Positions 40,930 through 50,224 of a stretch of 64,000 bases of DNA are shown here, piece after piece; position 1 is the first letter of the stretch; each line of letters starts with the position of its first letter. The notes under the pieces are model-generated. The model saw only the letters and a program-made list of their open reading frames with translations, had not been told where the DNA came from and ran no database searches. A program made the position numbers and the translations under genes. The DNA comes from Pseudocercospora fijiensis CIRAD86 (taxonomy: Eukaryota > Ascomycota > Dothideomycetes > Mycosphaerellales > Mycosphaerellaceae). Location: NCBI RefSeq assembly GCF_000340215.1, contig NW_006921536.1, forward strand, positions 2,443,582-2,507,581, read 5' to 3'.

Positions 40930-42295
40930 GGTGTCTGAGATTCCGAACAACGAGCCGCTCCCTGGCAACGATGAGAACTCAGAGCCGTGCCGTGTAGTTG
41001 CGGTGGTGATGTGCTGGCTTGCGTTTCCATCGCGACGCAGGCATTATGAACGCGATCGTGTTAAATTTGTTTGTGTCGAGAACAGAGGTTGGCATGAGGT
41101 TGGCGAAACAAACAAGCCGCTGAGATGCCTAATCAGCCGTCGCAATGGGACGAGATGGGCACGGCAGCTCATCTTTCGAGCGATTGAGGACCGTGCAGCA
41201 GGAAGACAGGAGGTCATGCGATATTGGCTGGAGGGAGGCAGACCATCGTCGGTGCCATTGGGAGATTGAGAGGCGGCAACTACCACCTCTAACGCCACCA
41301 GAACATGCTGAAGAGGTCAGGAGATTGCATCGAGCCGAATGTCGGCAAATCGATCCTGCTTGGGCTCTTCGAGATCCACAACTGGAGTCGGTGAATCCCC
41401 GAGGTATGAGCACAGACGTGTCTACAAACCAAAAATGGCGTCTTACTCAATATTGGAGGAATGTGAGACAGTTTTTGCAGCATCGTATGTGTGGGTTGTT
41501 AGCTGACCATGTATGCCGGCAGCCTTTGCCCACCAGTATAATCTTGCTCCAATGCCGCCAACAGATGCGTAACGAGCGAGCCTTGGACGCGTGTGACCCA
41601 CTCTCGCGCTCAGCGTGCGGCAGACTTTTGATACATTGTCAACCATCGTCTCGTGCATCGTTCCGTCGCCAGGTGAAGTCGGTTTCGCGCGGCATGCCGG
41701 TCACGATCCGAAAATAGAGCCAAGCATCTGCATTCCTTCCTTCAGCCTAACCGCTTGCATCTCCAACCGCACTGGAATGTGCCACGGCAGCACCGAATCG
41801 TTGTAGGTGATCGGACCGTATCCTACCGGAGGCGACGAATGTGAGACCGACTTGCATCGGCATGCCCGAGTCACCTCTGTAATCTCATGTTTAGTGTGTG
41901 TTGCGGTTGTGCGTTTTCACGCGTCCCAGCGTGTCCCCTCGCCACTCTTTCTTCTGTCATCAACAGTGGCTGGATGATGACTTTAGAAGGGCGTCAAAGC
42001 CCGTACGATCCTACTTCTTTCTGCTTCAAAGATTCGTCCTGTTTCTTGCTGTGAGAAAAGCGACCTCCCTGATTGATAGGGTCCCCAGAAACGTGGTTGC
42101 AACCTTGTCTGCTTTTCTACGACATGATATTGTATTCCAAATCTTCTGGCAATTGCTCTTGGCATGAAAGTTGAGGCTTTGTGCCTGCGAAAGGCTCATA
42201 TATCGACTGAGTACCGCCCTTCGATGATGCCAAAGCCTTGCTGCGGCGGCACAACAGTCGCCGTCCAAATGCAAAAAGAAAAAGATTGCATGATT
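40930..42295. other. Intergenic region upstream of the repetitive secreted gene
   Basis: Several open frames cross both strands but none shows domains, signal peptides or coherent exon chains. The left part should be the promoter of the large secreted-protein gene. No other element is seen until the tRNA-like gene. Confidence 0.45.
42273..42283 (-). terminator. Pol III-type T-run terminator
   Basis: On the minus strand, runs of five T separated by one C follow the tRNA-like 3' end by about a dozen nucleotides. This is the expected RNA polymerase III terminator context. Confidence 0.6.
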
Positions 42296-42505
42296 CGCTC
42301 CGTGAAGGATTTGAACCTCCGTCTTCGGCGCCAGTCGCATTGCGTGCGAGTGCGTAGACGAGCCGAACTGTCACGTGTCAGCATACCACCGGAGCATGCC
42401 GCCATGCTTTTGTAATGCTTACATCCTTGACCACTAAGCTGCTATTAGCAAGACACGACCGAACATACTAAACGACTTTGCTAAACAAACCTGGACGAAC
42501 AGAGC
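42296..42505 (-). tRNA. tRNA-like gene with two GT-AG inserts, isotype unresolved
   Basis: Read on the minus strand. The 3' half is clear: T arm GGAGG/TTCAAAT/CCTTC (B-box GGTTCAAATCC), acceptor strand ACGGAGC, discriminator G and a T-run terminator. The matching acceptor strand GCTCTGT (42505-42499) appears only far upstream. Removing 42490-42434 (57 nt, GT to AG, CTAAT branch motif) and 42422-42368 (55 nt, GTAAGC to CAG, CTGAC branch motif) gives D stem GTCC/GGAT with loop AGTGGTCAA, then a TTCGGC/GCCGAA-closed anticodon arm. That arm is still about 25 nt too long, as if it also held a conventional anticodon-loop intron, so I cannot name the anticodon. The first insert splits the A box, which argues for caution. 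It could be a decayed tRNA. Confidence 0.48.
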
Positions 42506-42673
42506 ATGTGGGTGTGCGTCGATCCTGAGTGGTAGAAGCCTGGCCTTTTGGCCATTATATGTCTTCAATTGCTGGCATGCAAGGATTACCTGCCATCCGG
42601 AAACACCAAGCGCCGCTCTTCTTGGATGTTTTGGTATCTCATTGCTCGAGAATATGAACAGTCTCCAGGAGTT

Positions 42674-43901
42674 TCATCGTCCGTTGGGCTCTCTACCACG
42701 ATCCTCCTCCGAAATCGTCGCAAGGTCGCCTGGTTTTAATGAGTTGTTCCTGTATATCCAAAACTGGATAAAGACAGCAAAATCAAGGAACAATGTGCCA
42801 AGACTTCCGATCAGCCAGCTCAAATTCACCAGGATATAACGAGCATAGATGGCGGGCGCCTCGCCTGGCTTGCAGCTGGATTCTTGCCAATGTCCGTGCG
42901 TGTGATGACTGCAGATCGGCTCAAAAGCGAGGATTGAGCAGACATATGTGAGGTTCCCGATGCATGCAAAGAGGAAGAATAGAGCGTTGAGACCATCAGT
43001 GGACTTGCGTCGGTAGTTGAGGAGAAGCTGTGGCACTCGGCTGCCGAGATACAGAACCGCGCAGATGTAGCCGAAGATCTGGCCCCACAAACTGAACTGC
43101 AGCGCGTCTTCCTGTTCCTCTGCCGGGTATTCAGGACGCTTATTCTCTGGCGTTGAAGGAGTGAGATAGTATCCCGCGACACCTGCAAGGACGACAAGGA
43201 GAATGGCCGTGCTGTTGAATAGAATGGCCTGTGTCCAAGTTCGGGGTGGTTGGTGGGGCTTCAATGCCTCTGTGTCTGTCGCGTCCTTTGGCTGAGAATG
43301 AATGGGCACAGCTGGCGACATGTGAGCGGCATCCAGACTCATGAGGCGCTCCCGGAATGTCGACGGGGACCTGGTGCGGTTTTCGATATCCGCAGAATTG
43401 GGTGCACGTTGATTGGGTTCGGCGTGAGCATTGGCGTGTCCATTGCTGATCAACGGAGATCTTTCGGTGGGATCGTCGCTTTCGGAGGCTGCATTTTTTA
43501 TGATTACGGGGTTCGGATCTCGCAGATGGAAGCCTTGATAGTAGAAGTATTGCGCCAACAGCACGACATCGGCTAAGGTGTAGTAGACTGCGAGCACTAT
43601 CATCGTAGCCAGGACGCCTTGAAGGACAGCACCCAGGATGTTGAAGACGTCGCCTGCGAGCCAAATGATGATGAATTCTGTGCACGAGTGAGTCGAAGAT
43701 CTACCCTGCTAGCCACTGTGTGAGACATGAGGGGATTCAGATGGCATACGCACCGACACTGAGCCCTTCCGCGCTAGATTTTCGGAAGTTTTCGATGATC
43801 TGAGGGGAGAAGACGACGACCCAGCATGCGATACTGATTGATCCGCATATTCCCGAAATGGCTTCGATGTCGACGCCGTAGCTGCCGCTCGGGGGAAACA
43901 T
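42674..43901 (-). CDS. PQ-loop repeat vacuolar amino-acid transporter (YPQ/Stm1 family)
   Basis: Exons 43901-43754 and 43677-42674, with a 76-nt intron, give 383 residues. The splice rejoins SAEGLSV to EFIIIWLAGDVFNILGA, the first PQ-loop signature (SPQIIENFRKSSAEGLS). A second PQ motif, SRVPQLLLNYRRKSTDGLN, lies near 270. Seven hydrophobic segments fit the family, with a long polar loop (about 115-200) between the repeats. YPQ proteins export cationic amino acids across the vacuolar membrane and are the fungal relatives of lysosomal PQLC2. The loop contains a possible dileucine sorting motif (ERSPLI). The gene lies 168 nt beyond the 5' end of the tRNA-like gene and runs in the same direction. 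Confidence 0.92.
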
Positions 43902-44753
43902 TGTCGGCCACGCGTGCTATACCACGTCGCCAGCCGCAGGGTTTGGACGCGTTAGGGACGGAGGAGCCGACTGTGAAGGTGTTTACGCGTCCAGCCAAGC
44001 ACTTCTCGAGGGCAATGGCAATGGCAATGGCAATGGCAAGAATTGATGCTGAGAAGCCATCCCATCACCGCGGCGAGGCGAGGCGAGGCGAGTGGAGAAT
44101 TTCGTACTTTAGTCATAGCCATGCACGGTCGTGGTTTGAGGCTCAAACAAGCTTTTTCATCCCAGAAATGCAAGGCCTGTGTCGATCCAGTACAGCCCGA
44201 GACTTACATCAGACTCCGAATATCACCATGTCGCTCTCCTCGCACGATAGTCTCCTCGCAATTGGGCAGACCTCGGCCTGCTCGAAGGAATTTCCAGGAA
44301 AGCCGGTCTTCCAAGCCACGATTTCGCTGTCGCCCTAACCATCTCGATGTCCTGCGCAACGTTTAACGTTACTACCAACACGCGCCAGCGCACCGGCATC
44401 GACGTCAAGTGAAGAATTTGGATCTCATCCACCATTGTGGAGGAAATAGCTTGGAAGCAAGTGAATGAAAGGATACCAAGTTCGAAATAATGATGGCATT
44501 TAGCGCTTTTGCGCGGAAGCTGGCATAACCAGCTCGCTCTCTGTTGGCTGCGTTGTGTCGGACCCGACGAACCACATCACCAATCTCTGTTTAACACCAT
44601 AATTCACCCGCCCAATCAAGGCCATCCTGATTCTGGCCCATGCCATTCTTTCCCAAACGCTATCAATGCCAGAGACAAGGGAACGCTCGCTAAAATCTTC
44701 CATGGAATCAAATGTCCAAACCAGTACCGCAGTATCTGGGGAGCACAGGCTGC
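43902..44753. other. Intergenic region with two microsatellites
   Basis: No gene is supported. An ATGGCA hexanucleotide array (about 44014-44040) and a GGCGA pentanucleotide array (about 44073-44095) lie in the PQ-loop gene's upstream region. Both create artefactual open frames. Confidence 0.55.
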
Positions 44754-45065
44754 CTAGGACGAGGTCGAGCTGACGGAGTCTACACTCGACTCTGGCGACA
44801 GCGTCGACACCGATGCATTCGTCGATCGTCTTCGCGAAGAGGCTGTCGCCATCTCAAATTGTTGCTTGGTGTGTTGATGCATCACTCTGGAAGGGCCTGT
44901 CAGCTTCGAATATCGATGCTGGTAGCAACTGGCAACGGACTTTTGATATGAGTTGCGAGCATTCTCTGGATTGCTCAGGTCGAATTGCTGGGCAAAGTGC
45001 TCTTCGGCACCCATGGGCACGATGTAGCCATTTGACGCGTTGCTGTATTGTGTTTGGGCAGACAT
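44754..45065 (-). CDS. Small conserved fungal protein of unknown function
   Basis: Exons 45065-44941 and 44886-44754 give 85 residues. The 54-nt intron (GTCCGT, CTGAC branch motif, CAG) is a multiple of three and stays open, so the gene is easily predicted without it. Removing it creates ENARNSYQKVMHQHTKQQFEMATASS, a compact helical, basic motif of a type I associate with short uncharacterised ascomycete proteins. The tail is Ser/Thr-rich. No signal peptide or membrane segment is seen. Function unknown. Confidence 0.62.
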   Translation of the reverse strand: MSAQTQYSNASNGYIVPMGAEEHFAQQFDLSNPENARNSYQKSVASCYQHRYSKLTGPSRVMHQHTKQQFEMATASSRRRSTNASVSTLSPESSVDSVSSTSS

Positions 45066-47534
45066 TGTGACAAGAAAAGGTTGTAGACTGGGGTTCGTTG
45101 ATATGGACAGTGTTGGTAAGTCTTCGGGACAGGGTTTGGCCGCTTGAGAGATGTCTAAAAGTGCGAACAGCTCTCAAATAGAGGCCCAGAAGGCAAGTGG
45201 TTCACAGGTTACTATATTGACAAGGGAGGCACGATAGTACAGCGAAAGATAGCGGAGACCCTGCGTCAGCGTCCCAGACGGATCTGCAGCGAATGATGCC
45301 GTGGTGATGAGGCTGGCACATTTCGAGCTTCAAGCGATTCCTTAGCGCGTCAACGCCAGAGCCGCGACCAGCTGAGGCCCGCGCCCGCGCCCGCACGCAC
45401 AACCAACCAACCAGCTTTTCGGGGCGTGACGAAGCCACCAAGCACGACCGCCGTCTTTGCAGCAGAAGCGATTCGCTGATTGGCTCGATGCACCGTCAGA
45501 CGGCCTGTCCCTTTCATCGATCGTTTTGAGCGTGCCGTTCGGGCTTCTTTGGCGCAGATCGCACTAGCCAGAATGGCAGAATGACGCACTAACCCCAACT
45601 TTTGGACCCTGAATATTGCCATGCGGCTCAATCAATTTTTGGTGGTGGCGCTCGGAAGGAGGTATGACAGCATCGCATCGCCTACTCCATCAATTGTTGT
45701 TCTCTCCTGACGTTTCTCTGACGGCACAGTATCACCATCGCGGTTTGGTCAGCAATAGAAGATGGAGCACAGGCAGTCGAGCCAATGTGAGAAGCACTAT
45801 GCGCAGTTCAGAAGTTCGAAGGGTCTACTGGCGCTTGGAATAGCTACAGCACATGTCGTGTATTGGAGTCCTTCCGAATGGTTGCTAACAATTTAGAATA
45901 CAGGTGCTTCCGACCAACAATGATCTCAGAGCTCCACTTTGGACGGTGTCCACTGACGGGAGTTCGGTTGACACTGTCACACCAGCAACCGCTTGCGGAC
46001 AGCATTGTACCTTGCTCCCACACAACTGCGCGCCACAGCATTTGCCACGTGACGTCTTTTTGCCCTCCTTCTTGAGGTCAGCTTCCCGTGTCCACTAAAG
46101 TGACGTTCTTGTACAAGGTCGTCATTGCTCACCAGTCAAGCAAATATTGAGAGCAGTGCAGGTCCATCGTGGACTAATGGGGAGCTTGATGGAGAGATGG
46201 AATGTCAACAGAGATGGCATGACATCCTTCTGGTCCGTCAAGTCTTGGGCACGACTGAAAGCCCTTTCCGCCAGGCCCTTGAATATCTGGACTGGACAAT
46301 GAGCGAGGACGCTCGGCGTGATTGAACAAGCGAGCAGGCCCTCTTTTCGACATTTTCCAACCAATGTTTCCATTCACGCAGGACATCCCAACGAAAACAA
46401 TGCCTCCCATGCCACGTTTCAAGGTCCGCGATAGTCGGATGCGAGTGTTCGTCAGAGGCTCACGATGAGCAGGTCGACGCTGGGCTAGACAGGGGGCCAG
46501 ATTGCGCGACCAAGCACTGTCTAGCAATGGCTCGCCGTTCTTTGCTCGGTCAGTGTAGCCAAGGATTGCACGCAGAACTCCTCGACTGGGCTCCTGTCAT
46601 CTGAGCGTCACTGATACAGCTGTAGCACAGCGCTGACGCCAAACCCCCCTCGATGTTCGCAGGTGGGCAGAGGGACCTTGTAAGGGATGCTGCATGTTGT
46701 CTGCCGCTAAGTGCAGGGCCGCAGCGGAGCTCCATCGGAACATCGAAGATGTTGTGGAGGTCGTCCGGCGTGCGCTGAAGATGAACGCATCAATCCACAT
46801 ACAATCTGGATGTCGTTCTCCTGGCGTCATCGTTCTCCTCGGCCTCGATGATATGAGAACTGTCTCTCGGTGACGTTTCTGTGCTGCTATAGATCGTGTT
46901 GGTGAAGCAATCAGACCTGCACTTTGTACCTGGTAGGTGATCGTCGCGATGACGGTGGCCTATGTCACGGCACTTCTGACTTCAGGCCGTGACGAAGTAA
47001 AGTGTCTAACGACATTTCTGCTTGAGGATAGTATTTGCACTCATGCCTTCAGCTCTTCCCTTCTACCGAGATCTCCCAACGTTCGAAGTGGTATGTACTG
47101 GGTGTGGGAGACGATGAGCAGATATGTCCTTTGTTAATTCCGTTTGAATAATTTCCCGCATTTGTGAGACTGGAAATCCATCGACTTATCTCCCACACAG
47201 GAGCATTGCCCGTCAAACCTCGTCAGCATTTTCAACTCATTGTGGTGACCTCTGTGCAAGCCCTACAGCTTGTTTCGACAACTTTGGTATCATCGTCGTC
47301 GTTACCATAACCCTAAGGTAACCCTAGAGATCCGAAGCATGTGACGAAGCATGTTTAGGCTGCAGCCGCAATTTTCGGCTGCAACTGCCAAGGAAAGGGC
47401 TCCGCAGAGTGGATAATCGAGCGAGGACAATGGAACCCGACCACCGCCGAGACTTCACCTGCAAAAGCTCGACAACATGAGCAACACCGCCGCCATAACA
47501 CCTAGCAGACACCCTCTGCTTCCACAGAAAGACC
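45066..47534. other. Gene-poor interval
   Basis: About 2.5 kb without a supportable gene. Scattered open frames on both strands lack domains and coherent splice chains. The right end should hold the methylenetetrahydrofolate reductase promoter and leader. Confidence 0.45.
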
Positions 47535-49550
47535 ATGGATAAGCTGACGGACAAGATCGCGGCCTTGCCGCCGGGCGCAAACTACTGCTCCCTCGAATTC
47601 TTCCCGCCGAAAACCCAGCAAGGCTTTTCCAACCTCAATGCCCGTCTATCACGAATGGCGCACAGCTTGCGCCCACTCTTTGTCAATGTGACATGGGGCG
47701 CCGGCGGGAGCACGTCTGCGAAGTCTCTGGCGCTGGCGGAGCTCACGCAAAGAGAACTGGGCTTGACCACGTGCCTTCATTTGACATGTACGAATATGTC
47801 TCGCAAGCTCATCGACGAAGCGCTAGCGCAAGCCAAGGTTTTGGGGATCAGGAATATTCTAGCTTTGCGTGGCGATCCGCCTAGAAGTGAAGAGTACAGG
47901 GACGACAATGACGCAGACGCTGCAGAGGATGATAGCAACAAGGACTTCACGTGGGCTGTAGACCTGGTGCGGTACATTCGCAAGCAGTACGGTGACTACT
48001 TCTGCGTTGGTGTTGCAGGATATCCAGAAGGTCATTCAGATCAGTCACATCCACAACACCAATCGGTCGAGCACGATCTGCCGTATCTCGTTGAGAAGAC
48101 CAAAGCAGGAGCAGACTTCATCATGACACAGCTCTTCTATGATGTCGATGCATACGAGAAATACGAGAATACTTTGCGGGAGCATGAGTCTGGAGTATTC
48201 AAGACCATTCCAATCATCCCTGGCTTGATGCCAGTTCAAAGCTACCAGATCCTGCGCAGAACTGCGAAATTGAGCCACGCCGCGATACCTAGCGATGTGT
48301 CTGCGAGATTTGAAGCAGTCAAGCGTGACGATGAGGCAGTCAAGAAGGTGGGCGTAGATGTTATCAGTGAGATCGTGGAGAAGATGAAGGGCATTGGCAA
48401 TCTGCCGCGGGCGCGAGGATTTCACTTCTACACTCTCAATCTCGAAAAGGTGGTTGCGCAGATTCTGGAGCGCTGCAATCTCATACCGCCCAGCACACCT
48501 GAAGTGATCTCTCATGGATCCTCTGGAGATGACCATGCTGTTGCGGTCGAAGAAAGTGACGACTTCGTGCTAGTCGAGAATGCAAAGAAGAGGGATCATC
48601 GGCGCAAGTCGTCCATGGTCAACTCACAACCTCGCAATCGCATCATTGTCTCACATACGCGCGCATCAAGCACGAGTAGCAACCGTGCGTCAAGTACGTC
48701 GGCTTTTGAAGCTCGAGATGACGAAGCCGGCGTACCCAAGGAGAAGATCAACAGCCGCGCGAACACTCTCGCCATTTCCGAAGGCGAGGGTGCTCTTGGT
48801 CGAGAGGCGACTTGGGATGACTTCCCGAACGGACGCTGGGGAGACGCCAGATCACCGGCTTATGGTCAGATCGATGGTTATGGTGTCAGTCTTCACGTCA
48901 GCGCACCAGATGCGAAGCGGTTATGGGGTGAGCCTATGAAGCCAGAGGATGTCTCGATGAGCTTCAGGCGACACCTCGAAGGAGAAATTGACTCAATGCC
49001 GTGGTCCGAGGAGAGTTTGCAACCAGAGACACTTACAATCAAGAACGAGCTGCTTCAGCTTATCAACAAGGGCTGGTGGACTGTCGCATCACAGCCCGCA
49101 GTGAATGGAGTCCGATCGACAGACCCAGTATTCGGCTGGGGTCCCAAGAATGGCTTTGTCTTCCAAAAGCCATTTGTGGAGTTCTTCATTCCAGCCGCAG
49201 AATGGAAGAAGCTTCAGTTCAAACTTGAAGAACACCCCCAGATCACTTTCTTCGCCGGTAATGCGCAAGGTGACTTCGTGAGCTCGGACGAGGACAGTGT
49301 CAATCCTGTCACATGGGGTACGTTCACCGGCAAAGAGATCATTACACCCACTATAATTGAGGCTGTATCATTCAAGGCTTGGTGCGAAGAGGCGTTCGGC
49401 ATTTGGGCAGAGTGGCAGAGAATTTACAAGCCTGGATCGGAGAGCAGCAAACTTTTGGAGCGCATTAGAAAGGACTATTGGCTGGTCAGCGTTATTCATC
49501 ATGGCTTCCTGGAGAAGGGCGCATTGTGGAACGATTTGCTTGAGGGATGA
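47535..49550 (+). CDS. MET12: Methylenetetrahydrofolate reductase
   Basis: A single exon of 671 residues. The N-terminal TIM-barrel catalytic domain has SLEFFPPKT (catalytic Glu near residue 22), VTWGAGG, HLTCTN, ILALRGDPP and DFIMTQLFYDVDAY. A variable Ser/acidic linker (about 325-415) joins the C-terminal regulatory domain, recognisable from ATWDDFPNGRWGDARSPAYG, FGWGPKNGFVFQK and FKAWCEEAFGIWAEW. The enzyme reduces 5,10-methylene-THF to 5-methyl-THF for methionine synthesis, with FAD, and the regulatory domain responds to S-adenosylmethionine. Ascomycetes usually have two paralogues; the long linker fits the MET12/met11 type better than MET13, but the symbol is tentative. Confidence 0.95.
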   Translation: MDKLTDKIAALPPGANYCSLEFFPPKTQQGFSNLNARLSRMAHSLRPLFVNVTWGAGGSTSAKSLALAELTQRELGLTTCLHLTCTNMSRKLIDEALAQAKVLGIRNILALRGDPPRSEEYRDDNDADAAEDDSNKDFTWAVDLVRYIRKQYGDYFCVGVAGYPEGHSDQSHPQHQSVEHDLPYLVEKTKAGADFIMTQLFYDVDAYEKYENTLREHESGVFKTIPIIPGLMPVQSYQILRRTAKLSHAAIPSDVSARFEAVKRDDEAVKKVGVDVISEIVEKMKGIGNLPRARGFHFYTLNLEKVVAQILERCNLIPPSTPEVISHGSSGDDHAVAVEESDDFVLVENAKKRDHRRKSSMVNSQPRNRIIVSHTRASSTSSNRASSTSAFEARDDEAGVPKEKINSRANTLAISEGEGALGREATWDDFPNGRWGDARSPAYGQIDGYGVSLHVSAPDAKRLWGEPMKPEDVSMSFRRHLEGEIDSMPWSEESLQPETLTIKNELLQLINKGWWTVASQPAVNGVRSTDPVFGWGPKNGFVFQKPFVEFFIPAAEWKKLQFKLEEHPQITFFAGNAQGDFVSSDEDSVNPVTWGTFTGKEIITPTIIEAVSFKAWCEEAFGIWAEWQRIYKPGSESSKLLERIRKDYWLVSVIHHGFLEKGALWNDLLEG

Positions 49551-50224
49551 GAGGTGACGAGCATGGGAAACGACAAATGCATAGCGATGGAGTAGGACTT
49601 GTTGCTCGTGTTTCATGCTCATAGCGGGACTGAGGTCATCATACATGATCGCGACGCACAGTTGGTTGAAGCTGACAACCAACACTTTAGATCTTCCGGC
49701 ATTGCTGCTACCCTTTGCTTTTGTGGAACACCTCGAACACTCCAAGTAAGGATCGAAATCATCAAGATAAGCCATGCGTAGCGCTACCTCTTCAAACGGA
49801 TTAACGCCGCATTATAACATGTCAACCCATGACAGCCGAGATGCAATGAGCTCGATATGATCTGCGTTGCACGCCAGTTGCATTTTTTTAGGGTCCTATG
49901 TTCGTGGCATTACGCGCTGCCGATTCCTCATGCAGACAGTCGAGAAGTGTCTGCACTTCTCAAGTTTCAGCCTTGCTCGCGGCAAAATACGAGCGCCCAC
50001 GCGCGGCGAATCCTGCCTTCAAGGCATATATAGAGATCAGAGGACAAGTCCAGTATCAAGAGATCAAACGCGTCTATCCATCGCAGAGTGAAGCTCGCTC
50101 TCGAATCTTTCACCATATCAATTTCACCACACAAGCACAGTCATGAGTTCCGCCCGTACATCTAAGCCTTCCTCCTACTCAACACCAAATTCCGAAGACA
50201 ACAAGAAGAAATTTCTTTCGACCG
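49551..50224. other. Convergent 3' intergenic region
   Basis: It lies between the tails of the MTHFR and GH2 genes. Open frames here have no domain features. No other element is seen. Confidence 0.5.

Noticed and set aside
42296..42396. Using GCTCCGG near 42390 as the 5' acceptor strand of the tRNA-like gene
   Set aside because: It pairs with six of seven bases, but no D stem, A box or normal spacing can be formed between it and the T arm. The more distant GCTCTGT gives seven pairs (one G-U) and a proper D arm after splicing.
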